Assembly: GCA_013215525.1 (NCBI GenBank)
Contig: JABSQY010000006.1
Span: 18,914-32,384, forward strand
DNA length: 13,471 nucleotides
From: Nanoarchaeales archaeon
GTDB taxonomy: Archaea > Nanobdellota > Nanobdellia > Woesearchaeales > UBA583
Reading direction: 5' to 3'
Shown: positions 1 through 5,585 of the stretch, piece by piece
Position numbering within the stretch: the stretch's first letter is position 1
Layout: every line of letters begins with the position of its first letter
The notes under the pieces: model-generated
Seen by the model: the letters and a program-made list of their open reading frames with translations, nothing else
Databases searched by the model: none
Told to the model about the DNA's origin: nothing
Position numbers and translations under genes: made by a program

Positions 1-60
1 TAAATCTTACGATTTACTTTTTAAAATTCTAAAAAATAAATTAAATACATAATAATTATA
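1..60. repeat. 60-bp AT-rich direct repeat, copy 1 (window edge)
   Basis: This copy is identical over 60 bp to positions 232-291. Weaker similarity continues to about 76 (about 307 in copy 2). It opens with a small hairpin, AAATC-TTAC-GATTT at 2-15, followed by a T-run, so it could act as a 3' terminator for an RNA gene lying to the left. The window starts at exactly the first repeated base. That fits either an array cut at the window edge or a repeat at an assembly boundary. No coding potential is seen. Confidence 0.9.
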
Positions 61-84
61 TTATAATTGTTCTATATTTTATGG

Positions 85-225
85 TTGTGGCTCATAGAGT
101 CCGGATTCAAATATTGTGAACTTGTTTCACAATACCCCAAAAATTTCGAATAGAAATTTTTAGTGTCCCGGGTGTGGTCCTAAATTTTGGAACTTTAGTT
201 TCAAAACAATGATAACATGCCACAA
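85..225 (+). ncRNA. Candidate structured RNA or multi-hairpin DNA element, family unknown
   Basis: Read by eye, this block folds into a closed multi-branch structure. A 7-bp closing stem pairs TTGTGGC (85-91) with GCCACAA (219-225). Hairpin a is TATTGTGAA (112-120) with TTCACAATA (126-134). Hairpin b is AAAAATTTC (139-147) with GAAATTTTT (153-161). Hairpin c is TTTTGGAAC (185-193) with GTTTCAAAA (198-206). GC-rich single-stranded parts (TCCGG at 100-104, CCCGGG at 167-172) can pair with each other. Hairpin c contains one G.U pair that would be C.A on the other strand, which slightly favours + strand transcription. The block is far more GC-rich than its flanks and has no ORF beyond 12 codons. 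It does not match tRNA, 5S rRNA, SRP RNA, RNase P RNA or H/ACA motifs that I can recognise. A non-autonomous mobile element with hairpins is the main alternative. Confidence 0.5.
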
Positions 226-231
226 AAAAAT

Positions 232-291
232 TAAATCTTACGATTTACTTTTTAAAATTCTAAAAAATAAATTAAATACATAATAATTATA
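232..291. repeat. 60-bp AT-rich direct repeat, copy 2
   Basis: Second copy of the repeat at 1-60, offset by 231 bp. It directly follows the structured block at 85-225 and so occupies that block's 3' flank. Its initial hairpin (233-246) and the following ACTTTTT would suit a terminator for + strand transcription. The A/T-only remainder (about 255-307) could also hold promoter elements for the gene at 379. Both roles are inferred. Confidence 0.9.
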
Positions 292-378
292 ATATAAATA
301 TTCTATAAATGTTAATAATTAACAAAATTAAACCTAATCATTACATATCTTAATAAACTAAAATAGTTTTTAAATACT

Positions 379-939
379 ATGAGACATCACAGTCACAAAG
401 ATAAAGCTGAAAGATTTTTAAAAGATTTTGAAGAAACATCTACCACAGTCATGATAGGACTAATGGTAATTTCAGCTGGACTTTACTCAATAATTTGGAT
501 TTACATAACTTCAAAATTATTACAAGAACACAACATCCACGCACCTGAAAGTTCAAGAGGTTTGATTGTGATGGCAGCATTACCACTATCTTGGTTTTTT
601 ATATCATCATTTATACAGAATAAATTATTAAACTCAGTACCATTACTATACACAATATTTGATATTGGAATTTGGGGATTTATATTCTTTTTAATCTTCA
701 AATTTTATATAGATTTTGTACACTCATTTACTCAAATTACGCAAAGCCATCCAATAATCTGGAATGGACTATTTGTAATTGGAATGATTGGAGTAGTAGG
801 ATTAATAATTAATATGATATCATTATATCCATTTTTAATAGGAATAGTATTTGCAGTAATTGGAATGCAAACAGAACTTAACTCATTGTTAAAAGGACAC
901 ACAATTAAAAAAGTAAGTTCCGTATATTACGGAAAATAA
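379..939 (+). CDS. Multi-span membrane protein of unknown function
   Basis: This is a 186-residue integral membrane protein with a basic, His-containing N-terminus (MRHHSHKDK). Hydrophobic spans lie at about residues 23-46, 63-80, 88-113 and 126-165; the last is long enough for two helices, giving about five in all. The motif GLYSIIWIYITSKLL (about 34-48) recalls the first helix of DUF4234-type small membrane proteins, but that similarity is from memory and weak. The ATG at 379 follows an AT-rich leader with no Shine-Dalgarno sequence, and no well-placed TATA box stands out. The gene lies 88 bp right of the 60-bp repeat and 49 bp before another small membrane gene on the same strand, probably on one transcript. 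Function is not recognisable. The coding call is strong because the alternating hydrophobic pattern and full-length frame would be unlikely by chance. Confidence 0.8.
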   Translation: MRHHSHKDKAERFLKDFEETSTTVMIGLMVISAGLYSIIWIYITSKLLQEHNIHAPESSRGLIVMAALPLSWFFISSFIQNKLLNSVPLLYTIFDIGIWGFIFFLIFKFYIDFVHSFTQITQSHPIIWNGLFVIGMIGVVGLIINMISLYPFLIGIVFAVIGMQTELNSLLKGHTIKKVSSVYYGK

Positions 940-988
940 ATCTAAGAATAAAATAAAATAGTTTGAAAGAATAATTCTAAGTTTGAAA

Positions 989-1168
989 ATGCCACAAAGA
1001 TATATAATAATACCACATGAATTTATTGACGGAGATAGAATGTATACATTATACATTGTAATCTTAACAATGACTATTTTATCAATATATATTCTTCAAT
1101 ATTTTATAGAAATAAAAGATATAATTATATTATTAATCATACTATGGACTATATACAGATTTACATAG
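989..1168 (+). CDS. Small two-helix membrane protein, 59 residues
   Basis: The protein starts MPQRYIIIPHEF and has two hydrophobic segments, about residues 18-38 and 42-57, separated by a short charged stretch (EIKD). I chose the ATG at 989. An in-frame TTG at 983 would add only two residues and lies in a repeated GTTTGAAA string (961-968 and 981-988). It follows the 186-residue membrane gene by 49 bp on the same strand, so the two may be co-transcribed and may form a complex. The size and two-span layout would also suit a small toxin, holin-like protein or membrane-complex accessory subunit, but nothing in the sequence decides between these. No soluble domain, cysteine or known motif is present. 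Confidence 0.6.
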   Translation: MPQRYIIIPHEFIDGDRMYTLYIVILTMTILSIYILQYFIEIKDIIILLIILWTIYRFT

Positions 1169-1223
1169 TAAATATGTATTTTAAGAATAATATTTATCAA
1201 TAAAAATAAGATGATGTCAAAAA

Positions 1224-2084
1224 TTAATCATAATTTTTCTTAGGAATAATTACAATGTCACAACCAAGACTGCTCCCACCCTGAGTATAATTAATCTCTC
1301 GATTTGCATCAAACTCTTTATAATCATCAAACTGTTCTATTATAACTCCTGAAAACCCTTCAGTTAAAGACTCTGAATTAAAATAAGTAATAGTACTTAA
1401 TCCAAAAAGACCTCCCATAAATTTAGAATATCCTAATAAAAATTCATTTTTAACATTTTTAACATCATCAATAAATGAATTACTTTCAACAAATACGGAT
1501 GGTTTATATGCATATGCAAGAACACGTAAATAATCATCCTCTTTAACTGAATCAATTAAGTTATCTTCTGAAAAAAATAAAGTATTTGTATTAAATAACT
1601 CATCTTCATCATCAAAGAAAAAGTCATACTTATCTCTAGATAATTCATTTGAAAACTTTTCGTTAAAATTTGAGATATCATCTTTTACTTCAATAAACCC
1701 GCAATGTACACATACTGATTTATCCTCAACATTTGCTCCAAAAAAATCTTCACCACGTCCAACCAAATTATAACAACTAGTAACTAATTTAGCAGAATCA
1801 ATAATATTATCATTAGATAACTCAACATCTTTTGAAGGACAAAAATGAACTATTGAATTAATTAAACTAAAAGAAATCTCATCTAAACTATCTCCAAAAT
1901 ATGCAGGTTTACCATCAACATTCACCATAAAAAAACTACAATCATAAATATCTTGATCATATCTATCAAATACGGTATTGTAAAGAAATGAAAGTAATAT
2001 AAATAAAGCAATAACGGATATAAAAACACCAATAAGTTGATTCATTGATAAACTACTAGCTTTTTTATTATTTTTGGAAATCAT
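1224..2084 (-). CDS. N-terminally anchored extracytoplasmic protein with six cysteines
   Basis: This 286-residue protein has a lysine-rich cytoplasmic tail (MISKNNKKASS), one transmembrane helix at about 15-36 (QLIGVFISVIALFILLSFLY) and an acidic external domain of about 250 residues. The N-terminus, with SLSMNQLIG just before the helix, resembles archaeal pilin-like (class III) signal regions, although the usual Glu is Asn here. That comparison is inference. Cysteines sit at 49, 82, 104, 125, 128 and 275. The CVHC pair at 125-128, followed by GF, could bind metal or form a disulfide. The remaining four could pair if the domain is exported. No catalytic motif is recognised. The gene starts 42 bp downstream of the ftsY stop and runs the same way, so it may be the second gene of an ftsY operon. 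It converges on the + strand gene ending at 1168. Confidence 0.8.
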   Translation of the reverse strand: MISKNNKKASSLSMNQLIGVFISVIALFILLSFLYNTVFDRYDQDIYDCSFFMVNVDGKPAYFGDSLDEISFSLINSIVHFCPSKDVELSNDNIIDSAKLVTSCYNLVGRGEDFFGANVEDKSVCVHCGFIEVKDDISNFNEKFSNELSRDKYDFFFDDEDELFNTNTLFFSEDNLIDSVKEDDYLRVLAYAYKPSVFVESNSFIDDVKNVKNEFLLGYSKFMGGLFGLSTITYFNSESLTEGFSGVIIEQFDDYKEFDANREINYTQGGSSLGCDIVIIPKKNYD

Positions 2085-2126
2085 TTTTATTTTTATTTAT
2101 ATTTTAGTAAATACCATTAATTTAAA

Positions 2127-3665
2127 TTATTCATCATCTAAATCAAATAACTTTTTAGCAATCTCTGATGAATTAAAAACAACTAAATCATCATACCCCT
2201 GACCAACACCTAAAAAGTAAATTGGTTTATTAATAGAGTATGCAGTTGTCACAACACTTCCTGGTTTTTCATCAGTATCAACTTTAGTTAAAATTGTACC
2301 ATCAACCTGTACACCCTTATTAAATAACTCAATCTGTTCAATTAAATCATTTCCAGAAACACAATCTCCAACAAAAATTGCCATATCAGACTTTGAAACT
2401 CTTTTAACCTTTTCAAGTTCCATCATTAAATTTGAATTATTAGGCATTCGCCCAGCTGTATCAATTAAAACAACATCAATTTTCTTAGCTTTTGCATGTT
2501 CAATTGCATCAAATGCAACAGCTGCAGGATCTCCTCCAGCACGATTCATAATTAACTTAAAATTAAGAGCCTTTGCATGTTCTTCTAATTGTTCAACAGC
2601 AGCAGCACGAAATGTATCAGCAGCAGCAACCACAACAGATTTATTATTATCTTTTAAATACTTTACAAGTTTTGCAATAGTTGTAGTTTTTCCAGTCCCA
2701 TTAACTCCTAAAACTAAAATTTTTACAGGTCCAGACTCAGAATCAAATGAATTTAATTTATCTAAAAAACTAGCTTCATGAGAACTTAAAACTTCCTCAA
2801 CTTCAGTTTCTAAAACTTCACGAATTTTCTCAGATAATTTAAATCTATTAAAAGATTTTCCAATCAATTCTAACTTCATAGTTTTCTCAATTTTTTCAAC
2901 AATCTCAAAAGCAATATTAATCTCAAGTAAAAACATTTGTAACTCAACCCAAATATTATCAAAATCACTTTCATCAATAGTTTTTGCTTTTAGTTTTGAA
3001 AAAAAACCTTTTTTTTCTTCTTTTTCAATAGCTTCTACTTTAGCTCGAGTTTTCTCAAATACTTCATCTACTTTATCATTTTCAATTTCTTTAATCTCAT
3101 CAATATTTTTATCACTTGTAGACTTTTCAATATCATCAGAAATTTTATCCATTTTAGAAGAATCAATAATTTCAGACATTGTATCTTTTTCTAATTTCTC
3201 CTCACTCTTTGATTTTTCTTCAAGTTCAGCTACATTCTCAGCAACTTCACCAACAGATAATTCTTCATGATTATGAAGTGCGTCTTTCTCAGACTCGGGC
3301 ACATCATCAAGCATCTCCTCTTCAATTTCTTTAAGTTCAGATACATCTTTTTCTGATTCATCTAAAGAATCAGTATCAACAGAAGATTCAATTTCATCTT
3401 CATCCTTTGAACCAAACAATCTACCAAAAAATCCTTTCTTTTTAGGTTTTTCAATTTCACTAGAATCTTCAATATCTTCTTCTTTTAAAATATGATCTTC
3501 TTTAACTTCTACTTCAGGTTCAATTGATGTTTCTTCATCTTGAACTTGTTCTTCCACAGGTTCAATTTCAGTCTCAACTTCTTCAATTTTATCATGATTA
3601 TCTTCTACATAATCTTCAGAACTCTTGAAAACATTTTTCAATCTATCCTTAATTTTTCCAAACAT
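2127..3665 (-). CDS. ftsY: Signal recognition particle receptor FtsY
   Basis: FtsY is the SRP receptor GTPase. It docks ribosome-SRP complexes at the membrane and hydrolyses GTP together with Ffh/SRP54. The 512-residue protein ends in a full NG domain. The four-helix N domain is at about 225-305. The GTPase carries the P-loop GVNGTGKTT (320-328), DTFRAAA (350-356), DTAGR (402-406), TKVD (460-463) and GVGQGYDDL (486-494). The first ~215 residues form a long, mostly acidic A-type region. Three short basic amphipathic segments interrupt it: MFGKIKDRLKNVF (1-13), KKKGFFGRLFG (75-85) and KKGFFSKLKA (218-227). They look like membrane-targeting helices; the last two resemble those I know from bacterial FtsY. 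The start at 3665 is supported by the archaeal-type MFGKIK N-terminus and a TATA-like box 26 nt upstream. Archaeal FtsY proteins often have much shorter N-terminal regions, so this one is long. Confidence 0.97.
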   Translation of the reverse strand: MFGKIKDRLKNVFKSSEDYVEDNHDKIEEVETEIEPVEEQVQDEETSIEPEVEVKEDHILKEEDIEDSSEIEKPKKKGFFGRLFGSKDEDEIESSVDTDSLDESEKDVSELKEIEEEMLDDVPESEKDALHNHEELSVGEVAENVAELEEKSKSEEKLEKDTMSEIIDSSKMDKISDDIEKSTSDKNIDEIKEIENDKVDEVFEKTRAKVEAIEKEEKKGFFSKLKAKTIDESDFDNIWVELQMFLLEINIAFEIVEKIEKTMKLELIGKSFNRFKLSEKIREVLETEVEEVLSSHEASFLDKLNSFDSESGPVKILVLGVNGTGKTTTIAKLVKYLKDNNKSVVVAAADTFRAAAVEQLEEHAKALNFKLIMNRAGGDPAAVAFDAIEHAKAKKIDVVLIDTAGRMPNNSNLMMELEKVKRVSKSDMAIFVGDCVSGNDLIEQIELFNKGVQVDGTILTKVDTDEKPGSVVTTAYSINKPIYFLGVGQGYDDLVVFNSSEIAKKLFDLDDE

Positions 3666-3685
3666 AATATAATTATAAAATTGAA

Positions 3686-3695
3686 GTTTAAAAAC
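3686..3695 (-). promoter_or_regulatory. TATA-like box of ftsY
   Basis: The - strand reads GTTTTTAAAC, centred about 26 nt before the ftsY ATG. That is the spacing expected if transcription starts at or next to the start codon (leaderless). It lies in the 54-bp gap after the truncated helicase, so ftsY need not depend on helicase transcription. Confidence 0.55.
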
Positions 3696-3719
3696 TTTAA
3701 GGACTATTCAAGGGGGCAA

Positions 3720-4394
3720 CTATTTATATCGACTTAATTCATCACCAGAAAGTACAAGGTGATGTAATTCCACAGGTCTCCACTCATCATAAACCAAATC
3801 AGCATCAAGCCACTCGCAAATCTCTTCAGCATTCCCAATTGTTGCAGATAATCCAATAATTCTAATTTTAGGGTATTTAGCTTTAAAAATAGATAATAAA
3901 ACTTCAAGTGTAGCTCCACGAGTTTCATCATTAATTAAATGAACCTCATCAGCAACAACTAAACCAACATCATCTAAAAAATCTCGAGAATGACGAATCA
4001 TACTATCTAATTTTTCTGAAGTAAGCATCAAAACATCAAAATTATTTGTAAATCTTTCATCTGTTGCATCTCCAACAGAAATTTTCACTGTAAACTCAGC
4101 TCCATAAGTCTCACTAAACTCCCTAAATTTCTCGCTCGCAAGCGCTTTTAAAGGTACAACATACAAAACTTTCTTTTTTTTATTAATAATTGTATCAAGC
4201 ATTGCAAGTTCTGCAACAAGTGTTTTCCCAGACCCAGTAGGAGTACACACAATTTGATTATTTGAATTTGAAAATAATCCTTTTTTAATAGATTTTTTTT
4301 GTGATGGTCTAAGTTCTAAAATCCCTTGTTCTTTCAAAATATTCCCAATATTCTCTGGAATCATTGAAAATATTTCTTTCATCTCATCGTTCAT
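3720..4394 (-). CDS. Hel308/Ski2-type helicase, RecA1 domain only (truncated or split)
   Basis: The 224 residues match the N-terminal third of superfamily 2 helicases of the Hel308/Ski2 group, ATP-driven 3'-5' DNA unwinders usually about 700 residues long. Visible motifs in order are a Q-motif-like RPSQ (29-32), Walker A TPTGSGKT (51-58), motif Ia PLKALASE (81-88), Ib TSEKL (125-129), motif II DEVH (149-152) and motif III SAT (183-185). The frame then stops at WRPVELHH...SRYK, where RecA2 should begin. Motifs IV-VI, the winged helix, ratchet and C-terminal helices are absent. Only 54 bp separate this stop from ftsY, and no other frame there continues the protein. RecA1 itself is intact, with no internal stop or missing motif, so this is either a recent remnant or one half of a split helicase whose other half lies elsewhere. 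Alone it should not translocate on DNA. Confidence 0.85.
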   Translation of the reverse strand: MNDEMKEIFSMIPENIGNILKEQGILELRPSQKKSIKKGLFSNSNNQIVCTPTGSGKTLVAELAMLDTIINKKKKVLYVVPLKALASEKFREFSETYGAEFTVKISVGDATDERFTNNFDVLMLTSEKLDSMIRHSRDFLDDVGLVVADEVHLINDETRGATLEVLLSIFKAKYPKIRIIGLSATIGNAEEICEWLDADLVYDEWRPVELHHLVLSGDELSRYK

Positions 4395-4414
4395 ACAACT
4401 AATAATCGTTAAAA

Positions 4415-4429
4415 GTTTAAATATTTAAC
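4415..4429. promoter_or_regulatory. Palindromic TATA-like element between divergent genes
   Basis: GTTTAAATATTTAAC contains the perfect palindrome TTAAATATTTAA (4417-4428). On the - strand its centre is about 29 nt from the helicase ATG, good for leaderless transcription. On the + strand it is about 49 nt from the zinc-ribbon ATG at 4472, giving a short leader. A second + strand candidate, ATATAAAGG at 4438-4446, is nearer to leaderless spacing. Shared use of one TATA element is inference. Confidence 0.45.
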
Positions 4430-4471
4430 CTAACAAATATAAAGGTGAAACACCATAAATAGAATACCAAA

Positions 4472-4579
4472 ATGGAAACACAAAATTTTAGAAATTGCGA
4501 TAATTGTGGTGAAGAAAATATGTCAACTAGTTTGAAAGTAAGTTTAGGGGGCATGTTACTATGTTCTACTTGCGTATAA
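4472..4579 (+). CDS. Zinc-ribbon microprotein A, 35 residues
   Basis: This short ORF reads METQNFRNCDNCGEEN and ends LLCSTCV. The paired CxxC knuckles, C9/C12 and C31/C34, are 18 residues apart, the pattern of a minimal treble-free zinc ribbon. No other domain fits in 35 residues. It begins 78 bp from the divergent helicase start. A + strand AAAGGTGA at 4440-4447 resembles a Shine-Dalgarno sequence but is too far (24 nt) from the ATG to serve simply. It is followed 17 bp later by a second gene of the same design on the same strand. Coding status rests on the conserved four-cysteine layout recurring in three neighbouring ORFs. Likely roles are nucleic-acid or protein binding; the specific function is unknown. 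Confidence 0.7.
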   Translation: METQNFRNCDNCGEENMSTSLKVSLGGMLLCSTCV

Positions 4580-4596
4580 ATAATTAATAAATAAAA

Positions 4597-4719
4597 ATGA
4601 CTGAACATGAAATGAAAGAATGCGAAAAATGTGATAAATTAACAGAAGTTAAAGAACTATCTGAAGTTGAAGGTAAAATGGTTTGTAAAAATTGTACAAC
4701 AACTAAAAAATTAAATTAG
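4597..4719 (+). CDS. Zinc-ribbon microprotein B, 40 residues
   Basis: It reads MTEHEMKECEKCDKLTEV and carries C9/C12 and C30/C33, with 17 residues between the two CxxC knuckles, followed by a basic tail TTTKKLN. It is highly charged: the middle is Glu/Lys-rich and the tail is basic, which could contact nucleic acid. The ATG lies 17 bp after the stop of microprotein A, so the two are almost certainly co-transcribed. Sequence identity to A and C beyond the cysteines is low, so these are related by fold pattern rather than recent duplication. Function is not recognised. Confidence 0.72.
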   Translation: MTEHEMKECEKCDKLTEVKELSEVEGKMVCKNCTTTKKLN

Positions 4720-4726
4720 AAATTAA

Positions 4727-4750
4727 AATAATTAATTTATATTAATTATT
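4727..4750 (+). terminator. Possible AT-only hairpin after microprotein B
   Basis: AATAATTAA (4727-4735) can pair with TTAATTATT (4742-4750) over 9 bp with a 6-nt loop, beginning 8 bp after the stop codon. All pairs are A-T, so the hairpin is weak, and in DNA this AT-rich such pairings can arise by chance. Confidence 0.25.
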
Positions 4751-4824
4751 TATAAATAAGTCAAAATAACCATAAATAATAATTGAAACTAAACATACAT
4801 CATAATTCTATAAAATCAACCAAG

Positions 4825-4835
4825 TTAATATATAG
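4825..4835 (+). promoter_or_regulatory. TATA-like box for microprotein C
   Basis: TTAATATATAG is centred about 30 nt before the ATG at 4860. This would start transcription a few bases before the ATG, making microprotein C a separate, nearly leaderless unit rather than part of the A-B transcript. Confidence 0.45.
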
Positions 4836-4859
4836 TTAATTCTACAAGTAAATAGTACA

Positions 4860-4964
4860 ATGAGACAATTAGATAAAATCTGCGAAGAATGTGGGAAAAG
4901 TTTTAGAGTGGCGCAAAAAGAATTATTCAAAACAAAAAACTGTGTGCCTTGCATGAACGAATAA
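4860..4964 (+). CDS. Zinc-ribbon microprotein C, 34 residues
   Basis: It reads MRQLDKICEECGKSFRVAQK and ends NCVPCMNE. The knuckles C8/C11 and C28/C31 are 16 residues apart. The first half, CEECGKSF, looks like the start of a classical zinc finger, but the second pair is CxxC rather than HxxxH, so a zinc ribbon is the better reading. It lies 140 bp after microprotein B with its own TATA-like element and converges on the Nudix gene, with a terminator hairpin between. It is the third four-cysteine ORF in under 500 bp. Its basic middle (K, R) suits nucleic-acid contact. No specific family is recognised. Confidence 0.7.
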   Translation: MRQLDKICEECGKSFRVAQKELFKTKNCVPCMNE

Positions 4965-4970
4965 ATAATA

Positions 4971-5001
4971 AGAATAAATCTTATTCTATTTTAATTAAAA
5001 T
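4971..5001. terminator. Bidirectional terminator hairpin between convergent genes
   Basis: AGAATAA (4971-4977) pairs with TTATTCT (4981-4987) across a 3-nt loop. It is followed by the 14-bp palindrome ATTTTAATTAAAAT (4988-5001) and further T-runs. It sits between microprotein C (stop at 4964) and the Nudix gene (stop at 5011), so it could end transcripts from both sides. Confidence 0.5.
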
Positions 5002-5010
5002 ATTTTTAAA

Positions 5011-5571
5011 TTAATCAAATTTTATGTTAAACTTTTTTTCTAAAATTGAGAAAATAAAGTCATAATATTCATTACTCCATTCTGAAAATAAAATTCCTAA
5101 ATTTTTAGAATGAAATTTTTTTAAATCTTTTAAAGGAACTCTAACTAATTCTTCAACTTCATCATTATAAGTCAAATCAAATTTATCTCTTTTAATAAAA
5201 TAGATATGACGAAATTCATTTTCAAACCAATCATCTTTAATTTTTTCACAAATTCTAAAAATATATTCTTCACCTAAATCATCCTCGGAAATTTTTAAAC
5301 CAACTTCTTCAAAACACTCACGTACAGCACACGCCTCAGGAGATTCCCCAGTATCAACATGTCCGCCAACACTTGCATCTAAAATTCCAGGCATTTTAAC
5401 ATTTTTCCCCCTTTTTTGAAAAATTAAATTATCATCCTCAATAAACCAAATTTGAGATGAACGATGTAATAAATTATTATTATGTAAATCAAAAAAATCT
5501 GTAGCTTTTCCAGTTAATTGATTGTTTTCATCAACAACATCAATATCAGCATACACTTCATTATTAGTCAT
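5011..5571 (-). CDS. Nudix hydrolase, YfcD/IPP-isomerase-like subgroup
   Basis: Nudix enzymes use a metal-binding Nudix box to hydrolyse nucleoside diphosphates linked to another moiety. The 186-residue protein has a complete box of the form Gx5Ex7REUxEExGU: G70, E76, R84-E85, E88-E89, G91-L92. Its N-terminal part (DVVDENNQLTGKATDFF, then HRSSQIWF and FQKRGKNVKMPGILDASVGG) has the layout shared by YfcD-like hydrolases and type 1 IPP isomerase. The isomerase's catalytic Cys (in NTCCSHP) is replaced by LDASVGG, so isomerase activity is unlikely and hydrolysis is favoured. The substrate is unknown. The ATG at 5571 is 14 nt after the gatE stop, with no room for a separate promoter, so it is probably translated from the gatE transcript; a weak AGGT sits about 13 nt before the start. 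Confidence 0.9.
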   Translation of the reverse strand: MTNNEVYADIDVVDENNQLTGKATDFFDLHNNNLLHRSSQIWFIEDDNLIFQKRGKNVKMPGILDASVGGHVDTGESPEACAVRECFEEVGLKISEDDLGEEYIFRICEKIKDDWFENEFRHIYFIKRDKFDLTYNDEVEELVRVPLKDLKKFHSKNLGILFSEWSNEYYDFIFSILEKKFNIKFD

Positions 5572-5585
5572 TTTTCTTTTTATAC

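Noticed and set aside
217..226. Shared 10-mer ATGCCACAAA at 217-226 and at the start of the 59-residue gene (989-998)
   Set aside because: Ten bases in AT-rich DNA; flanks differ, and it is probably coincidence.
77..231. A tRNA, possibly with an intron or permuted, suggested by GGATTCAAAT, GCTC and an AGCCACAACCA-like end on the - strand
   Set aside because: No 7-bp acceptor stem sits next to a proper T-arm, the D-loop GG is absent, and the closing stem does not place position 8 and the D-stem correctly on either strand.
1..307. CRISPR array
   Set aside because: There are only two 60-bp copies with a 171-bp structured spacer; repeat length, spacing and absence of cas genes do not fit.
983..988. 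TTG start for the small two-helix membrane protein
   Set aside because: The ATG at 989 is only two codons downstream and the TTG is part of a repeated GTTTGAAA string.
1205..1290. C/D box guide RNA on the + strand (GATGATG near 1210 and CTGA near 1281)
   Set aside because: It overlaps the coding end of the anchored protein, lacks convincing D' and C' boxes, and the motifs are short enough to be chance.
3666..3722. Frameshift that would restore the rest of the helicase
   Set aside because: None of the three frames after the stop encodes helicase-like sequence, and ftsY begins after only 54 bp.
3540..3737. Open frames antisense to ftsY, gatE, MFS and coiled-coil genes (also 501-701, 3734-3931, 4417-4608, 5518-5844, 9039-9272, 11559-11777)
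   Set aside because: They are shadows of well-supported genes on the other strand or in another frame, with AT-driven composition and no domain signal.
5011..5571. Isopentenyl-diphosphate isomerase (Idi)
   Set aside because: The overall layout is similar, but the catalytic Cys motif is replaced by LDASVGG and the Nudix box is canonical, so a hydrolase is more likely.
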